From Woeseiaceae bacterium (GTDB taxonomy: Bacteria > Pseudomonadota > Gammaproteobacteria > Steroidobacterales > Woeseiaceae), in assembly GCA_022615525.1 (NCBI GenBank), contig JAKEGN010000396.1, forward strand, positions 1-9,346: 9,346 bases of DNA, in the 5' to 3' direction. A program made the translations under genes and the position numbers. Below are positions 1-6,422 of the stretch, piece by piece (position 1 is the stretch's first letter; each line of letters begins with the position of its first letter). Under the pieces are notes generated by a model. That model searched no databases. It was not told the DNA's origin and worked only from the letters and a program-made list of their open reading frames with translations.

Positions 1-1403
1 AAGTAGCCGCGATCGGCAAACTGATCCGGCTTGACGACGCGCCCCTGCTCGGCGGCGATTGCCGTGACGATGGCATCGATCGACGATTTACCGAGACCGA
101 CAAAGGTTACGTCGTGAGTATGGCCCCAGATGTTGCCGCCGTCGTAATTCAGATTGGCGGCGATCTTTCCCGGCGCGAAAGTCGGGTCATTGGCATAGTA
201 TTTCGAACCCAGCAGGCCCTGCTCTTCCGCACCCACGAGCGCGACCAGGATCGACCGGCGCGGTGGCTCCGGCAGCGCCTTGATCGCTTTGGCAATCGCC
301 AGCACCTGCGCCACCCCGGAAGCGTTGTCCATCGCACCGTTATAGATATTGTCGCCCTCGGCATTCGGAGTACCGATGCCCAGGTGATCGTGGTGCGCGG
401 TGTAGATCACGGCCTGGTCCGCCAGTTCCGGATCGCTGCCCTTGATCAGGCCTAGGACATTGGCTGACTGCGCCCGCTTCAGGCTGACATTCATTGAAAT
501 CGATGTCGTGATTCCCAGCGGCACCGGTTTGAAATCGCGGTTGTCCGCTGCTTCGCGCAGCTTGTCGAGATCCTGTCCCGCGAGTGCAACCAGTTCCCTT
601 ACGGCTTCCTCCGTCGCCCACGCCTCGATCGGGCTGCGCGGCTCGTCGCCCGCCGGCAATTCGAATTGCTCACCGGTCCAGGAGGTCTGCACGACCTGAA
701 ACGGATAACCCGCGGACGGCACCGTGTGAATGATGATCGCGCCGACGGCTCCCTGTCGTGCCGCGCTTTCGTACTTGTAGTCCCAGCGTCCATACCACAA
801 TCGCGTTTCCCCGCCGAACAGGCTGGGGTCCCAGTCGGGATCGTTGTTCATGATCAACAGGACCTTGCCTTTCAGGTCCTGACCCTTGAAGTCGTCCCAT
901 TGGTACTCCGGTGCCTGGATGCCATAGCCGACGAAGACAAGTTCCGCATCGCTGATTTCCGCTTTCTCGGCCTGAATGCCGCTGCCGACTATGAACTGGT
1001 CCCACTGCTTCAACGCTACCGAGGCATCACCCCTGGTGAACGTCCACGTCGGCGGCTGCTCGGCGGTGACGCCGACGAGTTCAAACGGTTGCTGCCAGCT
1101 GCCGTCGGCCGCTCCCGGTTCGAGGCCGAGCTTGTCCATTTCAGCTGCCAGGTACTTCCTGGCCAGTTCATCTCCGCGGCTCGACGGTCCGCGTCCCTCG
1201 TACCGGTCGTCGGACAACTCCTTGACGTAGGCGCGCATCAGGTCTGCGGTGATCTGTTTTGCCGCTTCGTCGGCGGCAACGTTCGCGCCGGCGGCAGCAC
1301 CCGAGTCGGCTGGCGTCTCGGCAACCTGCCCGCCCCGGTCACAGGAACTCAAAAATACCGCAAGAATGATCTGTAAATAAATGAAACTATTAATTTTTTT
1401 CAT
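1..1403 (-). CDS. M28-family zinc aminopeptidase, lipoprotein (partial, 3' end outside window)
   Basis: Predicted exported di-zinc peptidase that removes N-terminal residues from peptides, probably held in the periplasm or outer membrane by a lipid anchor. The 467 codons in the window start with a short basic n-region, a hydrophobic stretch and the lipobox LSSC (Cys21). A region around residues 145-270 fits the PA domain often inserted in this family. The M28 metal site then appears in order: TAHHDHLG (His337, Asp339), GAMDNASG (Asp359, bridging ligand), AEEQG (Glu393 general base, Glu394 ligand) and NYDGG (Asp421). The last histidine ligand and the stop codon lie beyond base 1. I chose the ATG at 1403 because it gives a compact lipoprotein signal; an in-frame ATG at 1433 would add ten hydrophilic residues ahead of it. 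Neither start has a good Shine-Dalgarno. The next gene upstream on this strand is 91 bp away. Family assignment is firm; substrate is unknown. Confidence 0.93.
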   Translation of the reverse strand, partial: MKKINSFIYLQIILAVFLSSCDRGGQVAETPADSGAAAGANVAADEAAKQITADLMRAYVKELSDDRYEGRGPSSRGDELARKYLAAEMDKLGLEPGAADGSWQQPFELVGVTAEQPPTWTFTRGDASVALKQWDQFIVGSGIQAEKAEISDAELVFVGYGIQAPEYQWDDFKGQDLKGKVLLIMNNDPDWDPSLFGGETRLWYGRWDYKYESAARQGAVGAIIIHTVPSAGYPFQVVQTSWTGEQFELPAGDEPRSPIEAWATEEAVRELVALAGQDLDKLREAADNRDFKPVPLGITTSISMNVSLKRAQSANVLGLIKGSDPELADQAVIYTAHHDHLGIGTPNAEGDNIYNGAMDNASGVAQVLAIAKAIKALPEPPRRSILVALVGAEEQGLLGSKYYANDPTFAPGKIAANLNYDGGNIWGHTHDVTFVGLGKSSIDAIVTAIAAEQGRVVKPDQFADRGY

Positions 1404-1494
1404 AAGAATTGTGGGTTTTTCATCGCTGCGCATTAAAGGCCGGTCACTTTACCACAGGGCACCCGAGCCATGCCCACAGGCCGATTGTCGGGCG

Positions 1495-2214
1495 CTACCA
1501 GAAAGCTTCGGCCAGGAAGGACTGCAGTGCGCGTGTCGAGCGTTCGTTCGCCAGGGCATTGAACATCAGGCCATGGGCCGGGTCGGCCGCGGCCGGATTG
1601 GTGAATGCATGCAGCGTCTTGCCGTACGCATGCACCTGCCAGTCGGCACCCATCGAACTCAGCTCCTGTCCGAGGCGAACCACCTTTTCGGGTGGTGCCA
1701 TGGGATCGTCCCAGCCGTGCAGCACCAGTACCATGCCCTCGAAGCGTTTCCCGGCCGTGTTCCCGGGCGGGTCCAGCAAACCGTGAAAGCTGGCGACGGC
1801 GCGCAGGTCCGCGCCGCTACGCGCGAGATCCAGTACACACAGGCCGCCGAAACAAAATCCTGTCGCGGCGACCCGCGACGGATCGACCTCGGGCAGCCTG
1901 CGGATCTCGGCCAGCGCAAGCTTCATGCGCTGCTGCAGTTTCGCCCGGTCCTGCATGAACGGCTGCATCAGGCGCTGATTTTCCTCGTTGTTGCGTCCGA
2001 GGATGCCCTTGCCGTAAAGATCCAGGGCGAAGCCGATGTAACCGAGTCGCGCCATGGCTTCTGCCCTGCCATTTTCGAAGTCGCTGCGGCCGCGCCAGGC
2101 ATGTGACACGAGTACTCCAGGTCGCGGTTCGGCACGGTCGTCGTCCCAGTAGACACGCGCTTCAAACAGTGCATCGCCGTCGCGGTAGGCATGCGCTCGC
2201 CAACGGATGTTCAT
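1495..2214 (-). CDS. dienelactone hydrolase family protein (alpha/beta hydrolase)
   Basis: A 239-residue cytoplasmic-type alpha/beta hydrolase of the dienelactone hydrolase family, whose members cleave lactones and esters using a cysteine nucleophile. The nucleophile elbow GFCFGG (Cys121) is present, followed by Asp170 in HGWDDP and His202 in LHAF, which complete a Cys-Asp-His triad. The length is typical. No signal peptide is visible. An upstream in-frame start at 2271 would add 19 residues, but the ATG at 2214 has a purine-rich site (AGGTGGAG) about 9 bp ahead of it, so I prefer it. That site is partly enclosed in a 7-bp hairpin, described separately. The gene lies 86 bp downstream of the Sel1-repeat gene on the same strand and could be co-transcribed with it. 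No catabolic neighbours are present, so the true substrate is open. Many such proteins act on unidentified esters. Confidence 0.93.
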   Translation of the reverse strand: MNIRWRAHAYRDGDALFEARVYWDDDRAEPRPGVLVSHAWRGRSDFENGRAEAMARLGYIGFALDLYGKGILGRNNEENQRLMQPFMQDRAKLQQRMKLALAEIRRLPEVDPSRVAATGFCFGGLCVLDLARSGADLRAVASFHGLLDPPGNTAGKRFEGMVLVLHGWDDPMAPPEKVVRLGQELSSMGADWQVHAYGKTLHAFTNPAAADPAHGLMFNALANERSTRALQSFLAEAFW

Positions 2215-2225
2215 AACGGGATTCT

Positions 2226-2246
2226 CCACCTGCTGCGTCCAGGTGG
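2226..2246 (-). promoter_or_regulatory. hairpin enclosing the ribosome binding site of the dienelactone hydrolase gene
   Basis: Read on the minus strand, CCACCTG, a 7-nt loop (GACGCAG) and CAGGTGG form a perfect 7-bp stem with five G-C pairs. The 3' arm runs directly into AG and carries most of the AGGTGGAG Shine-Dalgarno of the gene starting at 2214; the stem ends 11 nt before the ATG. If formed in the mRNA, the stem would hide the ribosome binding site, and its 5' arm resembles the 16S anti-Shine-Dalgarno. Base pairing is seen directly; a regulatory role is inference. Confidence 0.45.
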
Positions 2247-2300
2247 CATTGTAACGGACAGCCGGCGGCATCGTTTACAGCGCCGCGAGGCCGTCGCCAT

Positions 2301-3119
2301 TCAGCGGCCGATGGGGAATCTCTGCAGCCAGTCCTCGGCCTGTTTCTGCGCCTCGGCGATATCGGACCTGGACATCAGTTTTGCCGATGACAGGCGATTG
2401 CCACGGCTTTCATAATTGCCGAGTTGCTCGGCGATGTAAAACCACTTGTACGCCTGGATCCAGTCGAATACGGCGCCTTCGCCGGAAAAATACATGGTGC
2501 CGAGATTGTTTTGTGCAAACGCGTTGCCCTGGTTGGCGGCAAGCAGGTACCAACGCATGGCTTCGGCATTATCTTCGGCGACGCCATCACCCAGGTCGTA
2601 CATGTGACCGAGCCGGAATTGCGCACCGGAATGGCCCTGGTCGGCACTCAGGCGAAACCAGTGGATGGCGGTCTCGACATCAAGTTCCGCCCCGTCGCCG
2701 CTCGCATACATCAGGCCGAGGTTGAACTGTGCTTCCTCGTCGGCCAGCTCCGCCGCTGCACGGTACCAGCGGGCCGCCTCGCGCTTGTTGGCCGCCACGC
2801 CATCGCCGAAGTGATAGATGGTAGCGATGTTGAATTGCGCCGATACATCACCCTCTTCGGCCGGTGCGCGGTACCAGCGCAATGCCAGCAGCTTGTCGGC
2901 CGGCCGGCCGAGGCCTTGGTCGTAGATCAGCGCAACGTTGTACATGGCATTCAGGTCACCGGCCTCTGCCATCGGCAACCACATGGCCATTGCCGCATCG
3001 TAATCGCCTCGCTGGAATGCCTCGATGCCCTTGAGAAAATCTCCGGCGTGAGCGACTGGCATCGCGGTCAGGGTGGCCGCGACCAGCAGAATTGCCCTGT
3101 AAGTGCCGACGGTAATCAC
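2301..3119 (-). CDS. secreted Sel1-repeat (tetratricopeptide-like) protein
   Basis: A 272-residue exported helical-repeat protein, probably a periplasmic scaffold for protein-protein contacts. From the GTG at 3119 it has a classic signal peptide (residues 1-25, cleavage after AHA). A TPR-like helical pair (about 28-56) follows, then five Sel1 units of 36 residues at about 57-92, 93-128, 129-164, 165-200 and 201-235. Each has the pattern A-Q-F/Y-N-L-G-x-M/I-Y-x-x-G-x-G and a W-Y/F-x-x-A-A segment. A short charged tail ends the protein. The open frame extends up to an ATG at 3236, but those 39 residues are Arg/Cys-rich, would bury the signal peptide, and reach within 13 bp of the divergent gene, so I reject that start. 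The Shine-Dalgarno for GTG 3119 is weak (GGCGA, very close). Sel1 proteins act in many envelope and signalling pathways, so the partner cannot be named. Confidence 0.88.
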   Translation of the reverse strand: MITVGTYRAILLVAATLTAMPVAHAGDFLKGIEAFQRGDYDAAMAMWLPMAEAGDLNAMYNVALIYDQGLGRPADKLLALRWYRAPAEEGDVSAQFNIATIYHFGDGVAANKREAARWYRAAAELADEEAQFNLGLMYASGDGAELDVETAIHWFRLSADQGHSGAQFRLGHMYDLGDGVAEDNAEAMRWYLLAANQGNAFAQNNLGTMYFSGEGAVFDWIQAYKWFYIAEQLGNYESRGNRLSSAKLMSRSDIAEAQKQAEDWLQRFPIGR

Positions 3120-3132
3120 TTCGCCAGAATAT

Positions 3133-3152
3133 GTCCGGCGCGCGTTCCGGAC
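3133..3152. repeat. inverted repeat in the divergent intergenic region
   Basis: GTCCGG and CCGGAC form a perfect 6-bp inverted repeat separated by 8 bases. It sits 14 bp upstream of the Sel1 gene start, in the 129-bp space between two divergent genes. It could be an operator or a leader hairpin. No regulator is encoded nearby and six base pairs can arise by chance in GC-rich DNA. Confidence 0.25.
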
Positions 3153-3248
3153 TATGAACCAGCACTCAAACCGCAGAAAGCATACACTTGACCGGGGGCG
3201 CGGATTATGTCCAAAAAATGCGGGGCGTGTCCGCAATGAGGTGATCTC

Positions 3249-4115
3249 ATGAAAAGCGCATGTTCGTTCTTGCTGGCAGGCCTGCTTCTTGTGTGCCTGT
3301 CGTCCTGCAGTTCGTTCTGGGCCGGCTATGCGGGCGAAACCCGGCAGGGTGTATCGAGCAGCCTGGTCGACTACCTCTATCCCGACGGAGAGGAACTGCC
3401 GAAACCGGAAGACAGCATCCCGCAGCTTCAGGTACCGATGCGCGTAGGGCTTGCCTTCGTTCCGAGCTACCAGGCCAGTGATTCGCCAGGCCTGAGCGAG
3501 GCGGACAAGATTGCTCTGCTCGAAAAGGTCCGCGGCGTGTTCATCGACCAGGATTTCATCGCCGATATTGTCGTCATCCCGGACACCTATTTGCGCAGCA
3601 GTCGTGGCTTCCAGGGGCTCGAACAGGTCTCGCGCCTGTACCAGCTTTCAGTGATCGCGCTCGTATCCTATGACCAGGTGGCGACCAGCAGCGACACCAG
3701 TGCCGCGTTCCTGTACTGGACTATCGTCGGGGCGTACACCATCGAAGGTACGAAGAACGAAGTCCGAACCTTCGTTGACACTGCCATATTCGATATTCCG
3801 TCACGCCGCCTGCTGTTTCGCGCCCCGGGAATTCACATCGAATCCAACACGTCGACGCTGGCGGAGGCCAGCAGCGAGGTACTCGAGTCGCGACGCAAGA
3901 GCTATGCGCTTGCCATGGATGACATGACCACCAACCTGCTCGCCGAGCTGGATCGATTCCGTGTGCGTATCAAGGAAGACCCGGCTGTTGCACAGGTGGT
4001 GCGAGCCGATGGCAGCGGCGGCGGTTTGATCTCACCCTGTATGCTGCTGGCACTCCTGTTCGGCGTCCGATTTCGTTTGCGGAAACACCGCCATTGCGCC
4101 ACAACAATCGCATGA
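3249..4115 (+). CDS. rhombotarget-type lipoprotein with GlyGly-CTERM sorting signal
   Basis: A 288-residue exported lipoprotein that matches what I know of the rhombotarget lipoprotein family, found in species with rhombosortase. The N-terminus is a type II signal peptide with lipobox LSSC (Cys20). The middle (about 60-250) is a soluble domain with no catalytic motif that I recognise. The C-terminus has the three parts of GlyGly-CTERM: a Gly/Ser-rich stretch GSGGG (255-259), a hydrophobic segment (260-273) and a basic cluster (274-281). A further seven residues follow it. Rhombosortase, a rhomboid-family protease, is known to cleave such tails in other species; none is encoded in this window. 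The ATG has a strong Shine-Dalgarno (GAGGTGA, 5-6 bp upstream). It is divergent from the Sel1 gene and 60 bp upstream of the methyltransferase-like gene, probably in the same transcript. Function is unknown. Confidence 0.85.
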   Translation: MKSACSFLLAGLLLVCLSSCSSFWAGYAGETRQGVSSSLVDYLYPDGEELPKPEDSIPQLQVPMRVGLAFVPSYQASDSPGLSEADKIALLEKVRGVFIDQDFIADIVVIPDTYLRSSRGFQGLEQVSRLYQLSVIALVSYDQVATSSDTSAAFLYWTIVGAYTIEGTKNEVRTFVDTAIFDIPSRRLLFRAPGIHIESNTSTLAEASSEVLESRRKSYALAMDDMTTNLLAELDRFRVRIKEDPAVAQVVRADGSGGGLISPCMLLALLFGVRFRLRKHRHCATTIA

Positions 4116-4175
4116 TTCCGAGATGCACCTGACCAGCCGCGTCATGCCACGAACAAACGAGCAGGTGATATTTGT

Positions 4176-4637
4176 ATGCCGCGCCTGGAACTGAAAATTC
4201 CGCCGCTGCCACTGGCCGTTGTCGTGGCAGTGCTGATGTGGCTGCTTGCGAAGTACTTGCCCGTTATGGAAATAAACCGTGTGCTCGCGGGTATCGTTGC
4301 CGGCAGCCTTGGAATCGGCGGCATAGTTTGCATCGTTGCCGGCGTCATGCAATTCAGAACGTCGCGGACGACCGTGAATCCTATGCGCCCTGAGCAGGCG
4401 TCGACGCTGGTAGCGGGAGGCATTTATGCGCGCACGCGCAATCCGATGTATGTCGGCATGTTGCTCCTGCTGCTCGGCTGGGCAGCCTGGCTCGGCAGCG
4501 CCTATGCCCTGGTCCTGCCCATCGTTTTCGTTCTCTACATGAACCGGTTTCAGATCGTGCCGGAAGAAACGGCCTTGCAAGCCCGTTTTGGTGATGCCTT
4601 CCTGGCCTACTGCGAGCGCGTCCGCCGCTGGCTCTGA
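4176..4637 (+). CDS. isoprenylcysteine carboxyl methyltransferase (ICMT/PEMT-like) family membrane protein
   Basis: A 153-residue integral membrane protein of the ICMT/phospholipid-methyltransferase fold, whose members transfer a methyl group from S-adenosylmethionine to lipid-linked or small hydrophobic acceptors. Membrane segments are visible at about 9-28, 36-58 and 92-121, the last probably a helical hairpin. The family signature is clear: GGIYARTRNPMY (81-92) and the C-terminal PEE (129-131), then FG (138-139), Tyr145 and a basic RVRRWL end. The ATG at 4176 follows CAGGTGA at good spacing. It lies 60 bp after the rhombotarget lipoprotein on the same strand, so co-transcription is plausible. 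Bacteria generally lack prenylated CaaX proteins, so the real acceptor is unknown. Whether it modifies the neighbouring lipoprotein or a membrane lipid is speculation. Family call is firm. Confidence 0.9.
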   Translation: MPRLELKIPPLPLAVVVAVLMWLLAKYLPVMEINRVLAGIVAGSLGIGGIVCIVAGVMQFRTSRTTVNPMRPEQASTLVAGGIYARTRNPMYVGMLLLLLGWAAWLGSAYALVLPIVFVLYMNRFQIVPEETALQARFGDAFLAYCERVRRWL

Positions 4638-4642
4638 GTGCG

Positions 4643-4657
4643 GTCGTCCGGGACGAC
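4643..4657. repeat. 15-nt near-perfect palindrome between convergent genes
   Basis: GTCGTCC, one central base and GGACGAC form a palindrome 5 bp after the methyltransferase-like stop codon and 18 bp past the encoded CCA end of tRNA-Arg. It could act as a bidirectional stop or processing hairpin for the two convergent transcripts. Neither side has a T-run, so it is not a standard intrinsic terminator. Confidence 0.35.
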
Positions 4658-4674
4658 GCAAGACTCTGCAAATC

Positions 4675-4750
4675 TGGTGCCCCGACCATGACTCGAACAT
4701 GGGACCTTCCGCTTAGGAGGCGGACGCTCTATCCACTGAGCTACCGGGGC
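4675..4750 (-). tRNA. tRNA-Arg (anticodon CCU)
   Basis: A complete 76-nt cloverleaf with encoded CCA. The acceptor stem is GCCCCGG with TCGGGGC (one G-T pair) and discriminator A. The D stem is GCTC/GAGC with an AGTGGATA loop. The anticodon stem TCCGC/GCGGA carries loop CTCCTAA, giving anticodon CCU, which reads AGG. The T stem is CCATG/CATGG with loop TTCGAGT. It is convergent with the methyltransferase-like gene and divergent from the peroxiredoxin gene. Confidence 0.97.
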
Positions 4751-4759
4751 ATGTTCAGA

Positions 4760-4765
4760 ATTCTA
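4760..4765 (-). promoter_or_regulatory. possible -10 element of tRNA-Arg
   Basis: TAGAAT on the minus strand matches five of six positions of TATAAT and lies 9 bp upstream of the tRNA-Arg 5' end, a normal distance for a tRNA promoter. No good -35 hexamer is seen 16-18 bp further upstream, so this is tentative. Confidence 0.35.
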
Positions 4766-4866
4766 GCAGAGCGACCGGCGAAGCGGCGTAATGTGGTGGA
4801 TCCAAAGCGTTCACGTCCGACCGAATCACCGCCGGCGCAGGGTGGTCCAGGACCTCTGCCGGCATG

Positions 4867-4872
4867 TAGAAT
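4867..4872 (+). promoter_or_regulatory. possible -10 element of the peroxiredoxin gene
   Basis: TAGAAT lies 77 bp upstream of the peroxiredoxin start in the 199-bp gap between tRNA-Arg and that gene. It matches five of six -10 positions but has no convincing -35 partner. Nothing else that I can name is seen in this gap. Confidence 0.25.
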
Positions 4873-4949
4873 CGTTGGCGCAGAGCTGGCCCGACACGCC
4901 ATTCGACACGCGCAGCCGGCAGCCACGATAAATTCTGAGGAGCAAGTCC

Positions 4950-5444
4950 ATGCTAAATGCGGGCAGTGTCGCACCGGAGTTCATACTGCCGGACGAAGCC
5001 GGCGTCGAGGTTTCCCTGTCGCAGCTTCTGCAGGCCGGTCCGCTGGTATTGTATTTCTACCCGGCCGATTTCACGCCGGGTTGCACCAAGGAAGCCTGCT
5101 CCATTCGCGATATGCACGACGACATCATGGCAGTGGGACTGCAGGTCGTCGGTATCAGCCCGCAGGATGCGGAAAGCCACAAGCGCTTCCGCGAGCAACA
5201 CAAGCTGCCGTTTCGCCTGCTGAGCGATACCGAGAAGGTCGCAATCAAGATGTACGACGTCGATGGACCTTTCGGCGTTGGTGTACGCCGCGTGACCTAC
5301 CTGATCAACCAGGGGAAGAAAATTCAGGCCGCCGTGCAGGCGGATATCCTGGTGGGCCGTCACACGGACTTCATCCAGAAGGCCATCATGCTGCGTGAGA
5401 CCGCCGGAATGCGCAAACCAGACGATCGGGACGAGAGTCCCTAG
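4950..5444 (+). CDS. peroxiredoxin, PrxQ/BCP subfamily
   Basis: A 164-residue cytoplasmic thiol peroxidase that reduces hydrogen peroxide and organic hydroperoxides, usually recycled by thioredoxin. The active-site segment is FTPGCTKEAC: Thr42, peroxidatic Cys45 and a second Cys50 five residues on, which is the atypical 2-Cys arrangement of many PrxQ proteins. The conserved arginine is in the GVGVRRVTYLI stretch around residue 114. The AhpC/TSA fold covers about 1-150; the last 14 residues are a charged tail. The ATG at 4950 has a good Shine-Dalgarno (GAGGAG, about 8 bp upstream). It stands alone on this strand, and its stop codon is 19 bp from that of the convergent phosphatase gene. The symbol bcp would be reasonable, but the subfamily cannot be proven without alignment. 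Confidence 0.94.
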   Translation: MLNAGSVAPEFILPDEAGVEVSLSQLLQAGPLVLYFYPADFTPGCTKEACSIRDMHDDIMAVGLQVVGISPQDAESHKRFREQHKLPFRLLSDTEKVAIKMYDVDGPFGVGVRRVTYLINQGKKIQAAVQADILVGRHTDFIQKAIMLRETAGMRKPDDRDESP

Positions 5445-5463
5445 TCCATCGCAGCAGACTGCG

Positions 5464-6063
5464 TCACATGACGGCCTCGCCCGGCGGCCCTAGGTAAGGA
5501 GCACCGTAGCGCAGGCGAATGGTCTTGGTCTGGCCAAACCACGGTATGGATACGAGGTAGATGTTGTCGTACTCGTCCTCGGCGATTGGCGGAACCTTCT
5601 TGCTGGCACCGAGATCGGCAATCAGGGTTGGAATCGTGTCGCTGTGACCGACTACCAGCACGATCTTGCCTTTGTGTTTCTTCAGGATCCGGTCCAATAC
5701 CGCCTCGTTATCGTCGGGATCGTAATTCTGGATCGGGATGTTCAACCTCGCCGACAGCGGTTCGGCCGTCTGCTGCGTGCGGACGAACGGCGTCGCATAG
5801 ATGGCGTCTATGCCCGCCACGACGTCGGCGTCGACGAGCTGGCGGGTCAGCTCGGCGACACGCTCCCTGCCGGCCGGCGACAAGGGAGGGTCGTCGGGAA
5901 TCGACAGGTCCTTCTCGGCATGCCTTACGAATATGACGGTGGTAGTCGCCTGCGATTCGAAAAACCAGGCGAGGCCTACCGCTATCGCCACATAGACTGT
6001 GACGATCGTTATGCGCTTTCGCCGGCGCCTGCTGCGGTCTTTCTCGGACTTGCCATTTCGCAT
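5464..6063 (-). CDS. membrane-anchored histidine phosphatase (SixA/RHG type)
   Basis: A 199-residue phosphatase of the histidine phosphatase (phosphoglycerate mutase-like) superfamily, in which a phosphohistidine intermediate removes phosphate from a substrate. It starts with a very basic segment (residues 8-17) and one transmembrane helix (about 18-35), so by the positive-inside rule the catalytic domain should lie in the periplasm. Catalytic residues are visible: FVRHAEK (Arg47, His48), Arg95 in the TPFVRTQQTA segment, and His140 in VGHSDT. The domain is short like SixA. The ATG at 6063 is 33 bp after the stop codon of the small membrane protein gene and has only a weak Shine-Dalgarno, as expected for a downstream operon gene. 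The substrate is unknown; a periplasmic location argues against the classic SixA role of dephosphorylating a cytoplasmic phosphorelay protein. Confidence 0.88.
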   Translation of the reverse strand: MRNGKSEKDRSRRRRKRITIVTVYVAIAVGLAWFFESQATTTVIFVRHAEKDLSIPDDPPLSPAGRERVAELTRQLVDADVVAGIDAIYATPFVRTQQTAEPLSARLNIPIQNYDPDDNEAVLDRILKKHKGKIVLVVGHSDTIPTLIADLGASKKVPPIAEDEYDNIYLVSIPWFGQTKTIRLRYGAPYLGPPGEAVM

Positions 6064-6096
6064 GCCGCCGAGCTTACGAGTTTTTGCGCTTGTTGA

Positions 6097-6408
6097 CTAT
6101 TGCCGCGGACGCGGGTCCTCCCGGCGCACGGTGGAAATGAAGTGGTACTCGCCTTCGATGATCTCGGTCTGCCCGCCGGAATTTTTCTGCTGGCCCGATC
6201 TAACCTGTCGTGACAGGCGCCTGTTGAACCACCACACACGAATGCCGACCAGTGCGGCGAATACCAGCACGATGCTGCCGAGCACGATGAGTGCCGCAAC
6301 ACCCAGCACGAAAGACGCCGCGATTGCCAATGCGCCGACGATGACCACCAGTGCATTCGCCAGCGGATTGCCTGCCGGCAATTGACGTTTACTGAATTGT
6401 GCGTTCAA
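6097..6408 (-). CDS. small two-helix membrane protein, function unknown
   Basis: A 103-residue membrane protein that I do not recognise as a named family. After a short polar N-terminus it has a long hydrophobic region (about 16-61) that fits two close membrane helices, a WWFNRR boundary, and a hydrophilic tail with the motif TEIIEGEYHFI (81-91). I recall similar IIEGEY tails in unnamed proteobacterial membrane proteins, but this cannot be confirmed here. The frame is open to 6537, inside the preceding gene, but the best start is the TTG at 6408: it lies 14 bp after the stop of the DUF1579-like gene and has AAAGGAG about 9 bp ahead. No ATG occurs in frame in this part. The spacing implies translational coupling. 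The phosphatase gene follows after 33 bp. Confidence 0.72.
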   Translation of the reverse strand: MNAQFSKRQLPAGNPLANALVVIVGALAIAASFVLGVAALIVLGSIVLVFAALVGIRVWWFNRRLSRQVRSGQQKNSGGQTEIIEGEYHFISTVRREDPRPRQ

Positions 6409-6422
6409 CAGATTCTGCTCCT

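Noticed and set aside
666..1376. Plus-strand open frame of 236 codons
   Set aside because: It is antisense to the M28 peptidase, whose metal-binding motifs are in the other strand's frame.
1404..1494. Intrinsic terminator after the dienelactone hydrolase gene
   Set aside because: Only a 5-bp GGGCA/TGCCC pairing is seen on the minus strand, with no following T-run, so I did not call one.
1381..2106. Plus-strand open frame of 241 codons
   Set aside because: It runs antisense to the dienelactone hydrolase gene and has no ribosome binding site or recognisable motif.
2424..3191. Plus-strand open frame of 255 codons
   Set aside because: It is the antisense shadow of the five Sel1 repeats; its apparent periodicity is inherited from the real gene.
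4032..4700. Minus-strand open frame of 222 codons
   Set aside because: It is antisense to the lipoprotein tail and the methyltransferase-like gene, and its 5' end runs into tRNA-Arg.
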